Below, in pieces: positions 43,528 through 52,153 of a stretch of 64,000 nt of DNA. The notes under the pieces are model-generated. The model made no database searches and had not been told where the DNA came from. It was given only the letters and a program-made list of their open reading frames with translations. Position 1 is the stretch's first letter. Every line of letters begins with the position of its first letter. Source of the stretch: an uncultured Faecalibacterium sp. (GTDB taxonomy: Bacteria > Bacillota > Clostridia > Oscillospirales > Ruminococcaceae); the NCBI GenBank assembly GCA_934513205.1, contig CAKSWU010000011.1:1-64000 (forward strand), given 5' to 3'. Both the position numbers and the translations under genes were made by a program.

Positions 43528-43698
43528 TTATTCAGCGGCGATCGCACCAGTGGGGCAAGCGCCCTCGCAAGCGCCGCAATCAATGCAGGAATCAGCGTTC
43601 ACGACTGCAACGCCGTTCTCGATGGTAACTGCACCAACCGGGCAAGCGCCCTCGCAAGCGCCGCAGCCAACACATGCGTCAGAAACCTTGTGTGCCAT
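43528..43698 (-). CDS. 2[4Fe-4S] ferredoxin, clostridial type
   Basis: This is a 56-residue electron carrier with two [4Fe-4S] motifs, CVGCGACEGACPVGA and CIDCGACEGACPTGA, separated by a short loop. It is likely the acceptor for the pyruvate:ferredoxin oxidoreductase at 22 kb and a donor to other anaerobic redox enzymes. The start is fixed by GGAGAG upstream of the ATG at 43698; the longer open frame to 43926 is not used. It is monocistronic with its own terminator. The preceding 287 bases (43699-43985) hold no gene that I can see. Confidence 0.97.
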   Translation of the reverse strand: MAHKVSDACVGCGACEGACPVGAVTIENGVAVVNADSCIDCGACEGACPTGAIAAE

Positions 43699-43985
43699 AA
43701 TAAACTCTCCTTTTAATCCCCGTGCCCGTTGTGATGTATGAAGAGGCGAACATCGGCACGGCTGTGCACGCCCCTCCGGAAATTGTATCCTTGCCTGCAT
43801 TTTAGCAAAGCCATCTGGAAAAGGCAAGACTAACCGTAAAGCGGGGACCGCAAAAGAAAGTTTTTTGTTGGGTTGCACAAAAGCACAGGCTAACTTATGG
43901 CCAAAATTGCCGGAGATTTTTAGCAAAAATCACGAAGGATGACTGGTTTTGCAAAACTAACCCTTCGAAGGCCCCGCCGGAGCAG

Positions 43986-44933
43986 TCACTCCTTTTCGGC
44001 GGGCTTTTTGCGGGCGCAGCCGGGGCAGCGCCGCGGCTCCTCGTCCGATGCTGCCACCACCGGGGCGGGGTTGCGCACGCCGGAGTAGTCATCGTCCGGG
44101 TCCGGGCGGCGGGGTGCGCGCTTGCCGCCGCTGATATACTCGCAGACGCCTACCTTATAATACCGGGGGGCAAGGCTCTCGGTGCCGCAGCGCACCCGCA
44201 GGTAGCCGGACACCGGGTTCACCTCCAGCACGGTGCCCAGACCGTCCGGGGTGCGCACCGTGCTGCCCACCATGGGCATGATGCTGTTCAGGTACTCGTA
44301 GGCACTTTCCTCGTAGGCAAGGCAGCACATCAGCCGTCCGCAGGCACCGCTGATCTTGGTGGGGTTCAGCGAAAGGCCCTGCTCCTTTGCCATTTTGATG
44401 GAGACAGGCTGGAAATCCTTCAAAAAGCGGCTGCAGCAGAAGGGCTGCCCGCAGATGCCCAGACCGCCGATCATCTTGCTTTCGTCCCGCACGCCGATCT
44501 GGCGCAGCTCGATGCGGGTGTGGAAGATGCCGGCAAGGTCCTTGACCAGCTCACGGAAGTCCACCCGCCCGTCGGCGGTGAAGTAGAACATGATCTTGGA
44601 GCGGTCCAGCGTGTACTCGGCTTCCACCAGCTTCATCTGCAGACCGTGCCGGGCGATGCAGTCCTGACAGGTGCGGTAGGCCCGCTTTTCGTCCTCACGG
44701 TTCTGGCGCATCCGGCGGATGTCCACGCTGTCTGCCATGCGGGTGATGGGCTTCAGTGCCTTGGGCACCGCCGCATCGGCGATCTCCCGCACGCCCTGCA
44801 CCACCTCGCCGCACTCCACGCCGCGGGCAGTCTCCACGATGACGTAGTCGCCGGTGCGGATCTCGGCCCCGGCGGGGTCAAAATAATAGCTTTTTCCGTT
44901 TTCCTTGAAACGGACAGAAATGACTTTTTTCAT
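43986..44933 (-). CDS. ricT: PSP1-domain protein RicT (YaaT)
   Basis: In Bacillus, RicT forms the Y-complex with RicA and RicF, which directs RNase Y mRNA processing and carries Fe-S clusters. The 315-residue protein contains the PSP1 domain with GGLGICGQPFCCSRFL, KISGACGRLMCCLAYE and the cysteines in RTCQDC that provide cluster ligands. The start at 44933 (MKKVISVRF) is preceded by AGAGGA; a TTG further upstream is not needed. An extra C-terminal tail with CPGCARKK adds two cysteines not typical of the family. In many genomes it follows holB, but here holB is 13 kb away. Confidence 0.94.
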   Translation of the reverse strand: MKKVISVRFKENGKSYYFDPAGAEIRTGDYVIVETARGVECGEVVQGVREIADAAVPKALKPITRMADSVDIRRMRQNREDEKRAYRTCQDCIARHGLQMKLVEAEYTLDRSKIMFYFTADGRVDFRELVKDLAGIFHTRIELRQIGVRDESKMIGGLGICGQPFCCSRFLKDFQPVSIKMAKEQGLSLNPTKISGACGRLMCCLAYEESAYEYLNSIMPMVGSTVRTPDGLGTVLEVNPVSGYLRVRCGTESLAPRYYKVGVCEYISGGKRAPRRPDPDDDYSGVRNPAPVVAASDEEPRRCPGCARKKPAEKE

Positions 44934-45224
44934 AGTGTTCCTCTTCAATATGTAAGAGGCCCCGGTACAAAGGGCCTGCTATTCCATTCTGATGCCTAGT
45001 ATATCATATTTAAAAGCACATTTCCACGCAAAAAATAAAATGGTGCCGCCGCAGAAAAAAGAAAGTTGCAAAAAGATGCAACTTTCTGCCCGGCTGAACC
45101 GTATTTCTTTTGAAAACTGACGGAATTTGGTCCCGGCGGTCCGGCACAGACTGCGAGAAAAAGACAACAAGTGTTAAAAATCTGCGAAACTGTCCAAAGA
45201 TGTGCAAAAGATTCCCCCTTTTGC
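44934..45224. other. Intergenic region between divergent ricT and RND genes
   Basis: No coding frame with support is present. The region is AT-richer near 45010-45200. I see no clear ricT promoter and no repeat copy. Confidence 0.6.
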
Positions 45225-45252
45225 TTGCAAGGCGGGGTCTTGCGTGTATAAT
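45225..45252 (+). promoter_or_regulatory. Promoter of RND exporter gene
   Basis: TTGCAA (45225-45230) and TATAAT (45247-45252) are separated by 16 bases. The start codon is about 70 bases further on. Confidence 0.75.
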
Positions 45253-45330
45253 AAAACTATTGCAGTGTGATATTCCTGTTATAGGGAACAGCTGCCGGCA
45301 GCCCTGCCGGCAGAGAAACGGTAGGAAACG

Positions 45331-48300
45331 ATGGAAAAATTCAGTGTCAAAAAACCATTTACGGTCCTGGTGGCTGTGATCATGGTGCTGATCCTTGGCT
45401 TTGTGTCGATCACAAAGATGCAGACGAACCTTCTGCCCGATGTCAGCACGCCGTATCTGATGGTGGTCACGGTGTACCCGGGTGCCAGCCCGGAGCGGGT
45501 GGAGAGCGAAGTGTCGGATGTGCTCCAGAACGCGCTCACCGTGCCCGGCGTGCAGAAGATCACCGCCACCTCGGCGGAGAATTACAGCCTGCTGCTGATG
45601 GCGTTTTCGGATGACACGGATATGAACAGCGCACTGGTCAAGGTGTCCAACAAGCTGGACCAGGCCAAAAGCGACCTGCCGGAGAGCTGCCTGACCCCTT
45701 CCATCATCGAATACAGCCTGAACATGAACTCCTTTATGACGGTGGCCGTCAGCCGGGAGGGCAGCGATATCTACGAGCTGTCGGACTTTGTCCGGGACAC
45801 CCTTGTGCCGGAGATCCAGCGCAAGGGCGGTGTGTCCAGCGTGTCGTCCAGCGGTCTGGTGGACAAGCTGGTGCAGGTGCAGCTGAATCAGACCAAGATC
45901 GACGAGATCAATGCAAAGCTGCTGGAGCTGATCGACGGGCAGCTGGCCATTGCCCGGACGCAGCTGGACAGCGCCGAGGCGCAGATCACCGCGGGCCGCA
46001 CGGAATATGAAAAGCAGCTGAAAAACTTCGGCAGCACGGTGTCCAACTCGGTGATGAGCCAGATGAGCACCGAGGTGGGCACTGCGGTGGAGACGGTGCG
46101 CGCACAGGCGCAGGCACTGCTGGAAAGCGTCAACGCCCTGATCGCCGTGGTCAAGGAACCGGAGGTGCAGCAGGCACTGGTGGAAGTCAGTCAGGGCCTG
46201 CAGAAGGTGCTGGACAAGTTCAACGAGACCGGTATGCGGGACATCGACTCTCTCATCGAGATCGTGTCCGAGCTGCGCACCATCACCGATAAGCTCACCA
46301 CCGCCCTGCAGAAGCTGCAGGAGCGCATGAACGTGGAGACCGGCTCCGAGGGCAGCACTGCCACCGACCTTGTGGACGAGATGCAGCTGCAGCAGAGCCT
46401 GAATGTGGTTTACAGCACGCTGGAAAGCACCATCAAGGCCATGGACAATGTGCCCCAGCTGATGACCGAGTTTTCCAACGCACTGGGCAGCTTCTCGCAG
46501 CAGCAGCTCAATGCCTATATGAAGTTCACGGAAGCCCGTGAGCAGCTGAACGAGTACGAAAAGCAGCTGGAGGCCGCCAAGCAGGAATACGAGACCGCCA
46601 GGACCCGTGCGCTGGCGCAGGCGGATGTGGCAAAGCAGCTGGACATCGACACGCTGGCACAGCTGATCTACGCCCAGAACTTCTCCATGCCGGCGGGCTA
46701 CGTCAAGGACAAAAACGGCGAGTCCTGGCTGCTGAAGGTGGGCGAGGAGTACGACAGCGTCGAAGACATCAGCGGCGCGATGCTGCTGCATGTGGACGGC
46801 TACGGCGATGTGCGCCTGTCGGATGTGGCAGACGTGGCGGTGGCGGACAACGCCGCCGACAGCTTTACCCGGCTGAACGGGCAGCAGGCGGCGGTGCTGC
46901 GCATCTTTAAGGACGACAGCTCCAGCGCCGGTGTGGTCTCCTCCAACTGCCAGAACGCCTTTGCCACCCTGAAAGCCCGGTACGAGGGGCTGAACATCGT
47001 GGAGCTGTCCAATCAGGGCAACTATATCAGCATTCTTATCCAGAGCATCCTCACCAGCATGGCAGTGGGCGCTGCGCTGGCCATTCTGGTGCTTGCCATC
47101 TTCCTGAAGGACGTCAAGCCCACGCTGGTGGTCGGCATCAGCATCCCGCTGTCGGTGCTGGTTGCCGTGGTGCTGATGTACTTTACCGGTCTGGACCTGA
47201 ACGTGATGACTCTGGCGGGCCTGTCTTTGGGCATCGGTATGCTGGTGGACAACTCGGTGGTGGTCATCGAGAATATCTACCGCCTGCGGGGCCGCGGCGT
47301 GCCCGCCGCCCGGGCGGCGGTGCAGGGCGCACGGCAGGTGAGCATGTCGGTGGTGGCCTCCACCCTGACCTCGGTGTGCGTGTTCCTGCCGGCAGTGTTC
47401 TCTGCCAGCCTCATCCGCAATCTGATGGGCCCCATGTCCCTGTGCATCGGCTACTGCCTGATGGCGTCCCTCATCGTGGCACTGACTGTGGTGCCGGCGG
47501 CGTCCTCCACCGTGCTGAAAAAAGCAGAGCCGAAGCCGCTGCCGTGGTTTGAGAAGATCCAGAACAAGTACGCCGACAGTCTGGAATGGTGCCTGCAGCA
47601 CCGTGCCCTGCCGCTGGCTGCGGCGGTGCTGCTGCTGGTCTTTGCGGGCTGGCGGGTGATGAGCATGGGCGTGGAGCTGCTGCCCGCTACCACCAGCAAC
47701 GAGGCCCTTGTCACCCTGTCCACCACCGAGACCCTCACCCGCGAGCAGTCCTATGCTGCGGCGGGCAAGGCGATGGAAGCCGTGATGGCGGTGGACGGCG
47801 TGAAAGAGGTGGGCGTCACCACCGACACCACCGTGGCGGGCATGGACATCAGCCAGCTGGGCCTGTCCGGGCAGATCACCGATCTGCTGAACGCCGCCAA
47901 CAGCTACGGCAAGTACAAGATCAACGTCAAGCTCAACGAGAGCCTGTCCTCCTCTAAGATCAACGCCGCCTGTCAGGCCATTGAGGAGGCTGTTGCCGGC
48001 GTGGAGGACTGCACCGCCACGGTGCAGCAGTACGGCATGACCGACGACCTGACCAGCCAGCTGTCCACCGGCCTGACGGTGAAGATCTACGGCACGGACG
48101 CCCAGACCCTGACCCAGCTTTCGGAAAAGGTGGTGGAGATGGTCAACGAGACCGAGGGCTTTGCCAATGCCAACAACGGGCTGGGCAGCGGCGACTCCAC
48201 CATCATCCTGCGGGTGGACCGGGACAAGGTGCGCGCCTGCGGCCTGACCGTGGCGCAGGTGTACCAGCAGATCGCCGCCAAGCTCACCACCACCACCACG

Positions 48301-49272
48301 GCGCAGACCCCGGTGACGGTGGACGGCACCACCATGGATGTGAAGATCAGCGACGATCTGGACCCGCTGACCAAGGAAAACATGATGGACATGACCTTTG
48401 AGACCAGCACCCTCACAACAGACGGCACCGTCGAGACCGGCACCGTCACGCTGGCAGAGATCGCCAGCTGGGAGACCGGCACTGCACCGGATTCCATCAC
48501 CAGCGAGAACCAGACCCGCTACGTCACAGTGACCGCCGACACGCTGAAGGGCTACAACACCACCGTGCAGTCCCGCGTGCTGCAGAAGAAGCTGAATGAG
48601 TTCTCCCTGTCCGACCAGATGCCGGAGGGCTACTCCTTCTCCATGGGCGGCGAGAGCGAGAACACCGACTATATGGTGGACGAGATGGTACAGTGGATGG
48701 CACTGGCGCTGCCCTTTGTGTATCTGGTGATGGTGGCGCAGTTCCAGAGCCTGCTGTCCCCCTTCATCGTGCTGTTCACGGTGCCGCTGGCCTTTACCGG
48801 CGGCCTGCTGGGTCTGCTGGTCACCCGCCAGCAGCTGACGATGATCTCGCTGATGGGCTTCATCGTGCTGATGGGCACGGTGGTCAACAACGGCATCGTG
48901 TTCGTGGACTACGCCAACCAGCTGCGTCTGGGCGGCATGGAGCGCCGTGCGGCGCTGGCAGCCACCGGCAAGACCCGGATGCGCCCCATCCTGATGACCA
49001 CCCTGACCACGGTGCTGGCAATGCTGCAGATGGTGTTCAGCAACGACATGGCAAGCCAGTTGATGAGCGGCATGGCCATCGTTATCATCTGCGGATTGAG
49101 CTACGCCACCCTGATGACCCTGTATATCGTGCCCATCCTCTATGACATCCTGTTCAAAAAGCCGCCGCTCAACATTGACGTGGGCAGCGATGAGGAGCTG
49201 GACGATATCCCGGACGACGCCGCCGAGTTCCTTGCCGCCAACAAGGCGGACGCCGCCCTGCCGGAGGCATAA
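45331..49272 (+). CDS. RND-family exporter with internal coiled-coil insertion
   Basis: This is a proton-driven efflux or export protein of the AcrB/SwrC type. The 1313-residue protein has an N-terminal transmembrane helix (10-28), porter subdomains, a block of helices around 570-740 with the proton-relay motif GIGMLVDNSVVVIEN, a second extracytoplasmic domain, and a second block from about 1120. The family length is about 1030; the excess is a Gln/Glu/Lys/Ala-rich coiled-coil insertion at roughly residues 190-440 in the first extracytoplasmic loop. No membrane fusion protein gene lies beside it. The substrate is unknown; Gram-positive relatives export lipopeptides or antimicrobials. Confidence 0.93.
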   Translation: MEKFSVKKPFTVLVAVIMVLILGFVSITKMQTNLLPDVSTPYLMVVTVYPGASPERVESEVSDVLQNALTVPGVQKITATSAENYSLLLMAFSDDTDMNSALVKVSNKLDQAKSDLPESCLTPSIIEYSLNMNSFMTVAVSREGSDIYELSDFVRDTLVPEIQRKGGVSSVSSSGLVDKLVQVQLNQTKIDEINAKLLELIDGQLAIARTQLDSAEAQITAGRTEYEKQLKNFGSTVSNSVMSQMSTEVGTAVETVRAQAQALLESVNALIAVVKEPEVQQALVEVSQGLQKVLDKFNETGMRDIDSLIEIVSELRTITDKLTTALQKLQERMNVETGSEGSTATDLVDEMQLQQSLNVVYSTLESTIKAMDNVPQLMTEFSNALGSFSQQQLNAYMKFTEAREQLNEYEKQLEAAKQEYETARTRALAQADVAKQLDIDTLAQLIYAQNFSMPAGYVKDKNGESWLLKVGEEYDSVEDISGAMLLHVDGYGDVRLSDVADVAVADNAADSFTRLNGQQAAVLRIFKDDSSSAGVVSSNCQNAFATLKARYEGLNIVELSNQGNYISILIQSILTSMAVGAALAILVLAIFLKDVKPTLVVGISIPLSVLVAVVLMYFTGLDLNVMTLAGLSLGIGMLVDNSVVVIENIYRLRGRGVPAARAAVQGARQVSMSVVASTLTSVCVFLPAVFSASLIRNLMGPMSLCIGYCLMASLIVALTVVPAASSTVLKKAEPKPLPWFEKIQNKYADSLEWCLQHRALPLAAAVLLLVFAGWRVMSMGVELLPATTSNEALVTLSTTETLTREQSYAAAGKAMEAVMAVDGVKEVGVTTDTTVAGMDISQLGLSGQITDLLNAANSYGKYKINVKLNESLSSSKINAACQAIEEAVAGVEDCTATVQQYGMTDDLTSQLSTGLTVKIYGTDAQTLTQLSEKVVEMVNETEGFANANNGLGSGDSTIILRVDRDKVRACGLTVAQVYQQIAAKLTTTTTAQTPVTVDGTTMDVKISDDLDPLTKENMMDMTFETSTLTTDGTVETGTVTLAEIASWETGTAPDSITSENQTRYVTVTADTLKGYNTTVQSRVLQKKLNEFSLSDQMPEGYSFSMGGESENTDYMVDEMVQWMALALPFVYLVMVAQFQSLLSPFIVLFTVPLAFTGGLLGLLVTRQQLTMISLMGFIVLMGTVVNNGIVFVDYANQLRLGGMERRAALAATGKTRMRPILMTTLTTVLAMLQMVFSNDMASQLMSGMAIVIICGLSYATLMTLYIVPILYDILFKKPPLNIDVGSDEELDDIPDDAAEFLAANKADAALPEA

Positions 49273-49288
49273 CGCTGCCCCGCACAAA

Positions 49289-49328
49289 AACAAAAAAGCT
49301 GCTGCACCACGGTGCAGCAGCTTTTTTC
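49289..49328. terminator. Bidirectional terminator
   Basis: AAAAGCTGCTGCACC and GGTGCAGCAGCTTTT flank a 2-base loop, with A/T tracts on both sides. It separates the convergent RND and FCD-regulator genes. Confidence 0.92.
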
Positions 49329-49332
49329 AGTT

Positions 49333-50022
49333 TCAGATGTGGTTGAACCAGCTGCGGTATTCGGCAGCGTAGATCTTGTCCCCCATGCGGGTCATGCCGC
49401 CGTAGAGGTGGGTGCGCATCAGCGGCTCGATGGCGTCAAAGTCCCGTTCCTGCAGGATGCGCAGCATCTCCTGATGCTCGCTGAGCACGGAGGAAACGTT
49501 CCGTGCCCCCACGATGTCCAGACGGATGAAGCGGGAATAGTCGGCCTGCGGCTGGGTGAGCTGGTGCCAGAGGTATTCCTTGCCGGTCTTGTGGAACCAG
49601 TAATAGTGCATGGCAAGGTCGCTTTGCAAAAAGTGGTTGATGTCAAAGGTGTCGGGCTGCTCCCGGCCCTTGGCGGCCTGCTGCAGCAGGTCGTACAGGT
49701 GCGCCACCTCGATGACTTCGATGGGAGAACAGCTCTGGGCAAAGTCCCGAAAGACCATACTCTCCACCGCCACGCGCTGGAAAATGATCTGGTCCACCAC
49801 GCCAGGGTCGATGGTGGTGACGATGGTGCCCTTGCAGGGGATGATCTGGACAAAGTGGTTCTGCTCCAGCCGCTGCAGGACGCTGCGGATGGGGGTGCGG
49901 GAGACGCCGAACCGCTTGCACAGCTGATTCTCGCTCAGTGCTTCGCCGGGAAGGATCTTCAGATTGCAGATCTCGTCCTCCAGAACCTGATAGATCTCAT
50001 CGGTGTGCTGCTGCGTTGCCAT
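49333..50022 (-). CDS. FCD-type GntR regulator of the divergent TRAP operon
   Basis: This is a 229-residue winged-helix regulator: DNA-binding domain (about 5-75) with LSENQLCKRFGVSRTPIRSVLQRLE, followed by the FCD ligand domain. The start at 50022 (MATQQHTDEIYQ) is supported by AAAGGAAGG eight bases upstream. It is transcribed away from a TRAP transporter and HpcH/HpaI aldolase, and the intervening region holds two CTGTATACAG palindromes of the type bound by FCD regulators. The likely effector is a sugar acid, by association. It resembles the regulator at 19 kb in length and C-terminal sequence, with HLYGG in both. Confidence 0.92.
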   Translation of the reverse strand: MATQQHTDEIYQVLEDEICNLKILPGEALSENQLCKRFGVSRTPIRSVLQRLEQNHFVQIIPCKGTIVTTIDPGVVDQIIFQRVAVESMVFRDFAQSCSPIEVIEVAHLYDLLQQAAKGREQPDTFDINHFLQSDLAMHYYWFHKTGKEYLWHQLTQPQADYSRFIRLDIVGARNVSSVLSEHQEMLRILQERDFDAIEPLMRTHLYGGMTRMGDKIYAAEYRSWFNHI

Positions 50023-50064
50023 GGCAGGACCTTCCTTTCCCATTCGTTTGCGCGTACTACGAAC

Positions 50065-50132
50065 ATTGTACCTTGCTTTATGGGGAATGTCAATGGCTGA
50101 AGCAAGAAAGTTTTTGCTCCTGTATACAGGAA
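50065..50132 (-). promoter_or_regulatory. Regulator promoter and palindromic operator
   Basis: Read leftward, TTGACA (50093-50088) and TACAAT (50070-50065) are 17 bases apart. Upstream of the -35 box lies the perfect 14-bp palindrome TCCTGTATACAGGA (50119-50132). The same CTGTATACAG core occurs at the TRAP promoter. Confidence 0.82.
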
Positions 50133-50292
50133 AGATACCCAACGGATGTCGGGGAGCGATGAGAGGGCACACTGGCATACCAGTGAAAAAAACAAAGCGG
50201 AACAAGGGTAAAACTGTGTAAAAGTTTGCAAAATGTCCCGAAATTGTAGGATGTGCACAAAGAAATAGGAACAAATTGGTGTACTTTGGCTC

Positions 50293-50349
50293 TTGTGGAA
50301 ATGTGAATTATCTGTTACGATAGCGGTATCAAACAAATGCTGTATACAG
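50293..50349 (+). promoter_or_regulatory. TRAP operon promoter with operator
   Basis: TTGTGG (50293-50298) and TACGAT (50316-50321) are 17 bases apart. CTGTATACAG (50340-50349) lies about 12-22 bases past the expected start, a position suited to repression. Confidence 0.78.
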
Positions 50350-50416
50350 GCTTCCGCAGCGCGGGCAAGTGGTGCTCCGCAGGGACCCGGCGGCCTTGAG
50401 CATGGAGGAGAACAAT

Positions 50417-51499
50417 ATGAAAAAGATCTCTCGTCGTAACTTCCTGAAGGTGTCCGGTGCAGTGGCGGCAGCAGGTGCAATGGCAGCCTGCGGCGGTTCT
50501 GCATCTTCCACCACCGCTGCATCCACCGCTTCCTCTGCCGCTGCAGGCGGTGAGGACAAGTTTGCCACTCTGGGTGACTTTACCATGACCGTGGGTCATG
50601 CACAGCCCGAAGGCAATCCCCGCTTTGTTTCCATGGAGCAGTTCGCAGCCGATGTGGCAGAGGCTACCAACGGTCATGTGAAGGTCGAAGTTTACGGCAA
50701 CGGCCAGCTGGGCACCGAGAAAGAGATGCTGGAGCAGGTCGTGGCAGGCACCGTGCAGGGCATGCGCGGCGGGCAGTTCGACTTCAGCCCCCGTCTGCTG
50801 ATGTTCACCCTGCCCTTCCTGACCAACACCCGTGCACAGGTCACCGCTCTGCTGCAGAGCGAGCTGGCACAGAAGGTCTGCGCAGAGGCCGAGGGTGAGA
50901 CCGGCACCGTCATCATCAACCTGTGCGATGCCGGCGGCTACCGTCAGTTCTCCAACTCCAAGCACCCCATCAAGGCTCCTGCCGACCTGAAGGGCCTGAA
51001 GATGCGCACCAACGGCATGAAGACCATCGACATGACCTTCCAGGCCATGGGTGCTACCACCACCACCATCCCCTACTCGGACCTGTACATGGGCCTCAAG
51101 ACCAGCGTTGCCGACGGTCAGGAGAACCCCTGGGTCAACGTGGAAGGCATGAAGTTCTACGAAGTGCAGAAGTACTTCACCGAAGTGAACTATCAGTTCC
51201 ATCCGGACCCCTTCTATGTGAACGCCGCATGGTGGAACGCCCTGCCCGAGGAGTACCGCGACATCATCACCGAGTGCGCCACCAAGATGGGCGAGTACAA
51301 CGACCAGCTGATCGACCAGAACTCCAGCGCCGCAAAGCAGACCATCGTGGACTACGGCTGCGAAGTCTACGAGCCCTCTGCCGACGAGCTGAAGGCATTC
51401 CAGACCGCTGTGCAGTCCGTGTATGACAAGTGCATCGAAGAGGGCATCTGCACCGCCGATGAGCTGAAGGAAATGCAGGACATCGTGGCCAAGGCCTGA
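50417..51499 (+). CDS. dctP: TRAP transporter solute-binding protein DctP
   Basis: This is an extracytoplasmic substrate-binding protein of a tripartite ATP-independent transporter. The 360 residues begin MKKISRRNFLKVSG, a twin-arginine-like lipoprotein signal, with lipobox MAAC and a Ser/Thr/Ala linker. The binding domain has the DctP pattern, including KVEVYGNGQLGTEKEMLEQV, a conserved Arg in LKGLKMRTNG that binds the carboxylate, and DGQENP. The start at 50417 is preceded by GGAGAA. The partner aldolase suggests a sugar acid or keto-sugar acid substrate. Confidence 0.95.
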   Translation: MKKISRRNFLKVSGAVAAAGAMAACGGSASSTTAASTASSAAAGGEDKFATLGDFTMTVGHAQPEGNPRFVSMEQFAADVAEATNGHVKVEVYGNGQLGTEKEMLEQVVAGTVQGMRGGQFDFSPRLLMFTLPFLTNTRAQVTALLQSELAQKVCAEAEGETGTVIINLCDAGGYRQFSNSKHPIKAPADLKGLKMRTNGMKTIDMTFQAMGATTTTIPYSDLYMGLKTSVADGQENPWVNVEGMKFYEVQKYFTEVNYQFHPDPFYVNAAWWNALPEEYRDIITECATKMGEYNDQLIDQNSSAAKQTIVDYGCEVYEPSADELKAFQTAVQSVYDKCIEEGICTADELKEMQDIVAKA

Positions 51500-51527
51500 A
51501 ATTGAACGGAAGAACAGCCGGATCAGG

Positions 51528-51555
51528 CAGAAGGCAGCCTTCGGGCTGCCTTCTG
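51528..51555 (+). promoter_or_regulatory. Stabilising hairpin between dctP and dctQ
   Basis: CAGAAGGCAGCC and GGCTGCCTTCTG form a perfect 12-bp stem around a TTCG loop, without a following T-run. Such hairpins protect the upstream mRNA and would give more DctP than permease. Confidence 0.75.
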
Positions 51556-51598
51556 TCATAAAAGGCTGCAAAACGATCCGACAGAGAACCGAAAGGGG

Positions 51599-52129
51599 TT
51601 GAGCACCATCGAAAAGTTGAAAAAAATCGGCAAGAAGCTGTTTGACGTATACTTTACCATCGGCGTGATCGCCATGGCACTGCTGGCGGCTCTTGTGATC
51701 TTTACCGTTATCGCACGCTACTGCTTCTCGCTGAGCTGGAAGCAGCTGGCAGAGTTCAACACCACCCTGTTTGCCTTTACCACCTTCTGGGGCATGGGCA
51801 TCAATGTCATCAAGGATGAGCACGTGATGATCGACATCCTCTATGACGGCGTCAAACCTGCCCGCAAGCGCTGGCTGGCCATCGTCAACTACCTCATCGT
51901 GCTGGCCGTGGTGCTGGTGTTCACCTATCAGGGCTTCAAGTATGTGGGCGTGGCCGGCAAGCAGATCAGTCAGGGCATGGAGATCCCCATGATGTATATG
52001 TATGGCATCATGCCGGTGTGCGGCGTCATCTGTGCCATCTGCATCGTCATCAAGATCATCACCCTGTTCAAGGCCGACATTTCCTACTTTGCGCCCAAAA
52101 ATCAGGCGCTGAGCCGTGACGACGCATAA
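51599..52129 (+). CDS. dctQ: TRAP transporter small permease DctQ
   Basis: This is a small membrane subunit of the TRAP transporter with four helices: about 17-40, 53-70, 90-115 and 130-160. The protein is about 176 residues and contains a DctQ-like WGMGINVIKDEHVMIDILYD segment. The start is uncertain. The TTG at 51599 directly abuts AAAGGGG, which is too close, and the next in-frame TTG at 51617 is rather far, so an unusual start codon is possible. It is followed after 24 bases by dctM. Confidence 0.9.
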   Translation: MSTIEKLKKIGKKLFDVYFTIGVIAMALLAALVIFTVIARYCFSLSWKQLAEFNTTLFAFTTFWGMGINVIKDEHVMIDILYDGVKPARKRWLAIVNYLIVLAVVLVFTYQGFKYVGVAGKQISQGMEIPMMYMYGIMPVCGVICAICIVIKIITLFKADISYFAPKNQALSRDDA

Positions 52130-52153
52130 GCGGAAAGGGGAGTAAACACAACT

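Noticed and set aside
45010..49293. 1427-codon open frame on the minus strand opposite the RND gene
   Set aside because: His/Gln/Val-rich composition without domains; a shadow of the RND reading frame.
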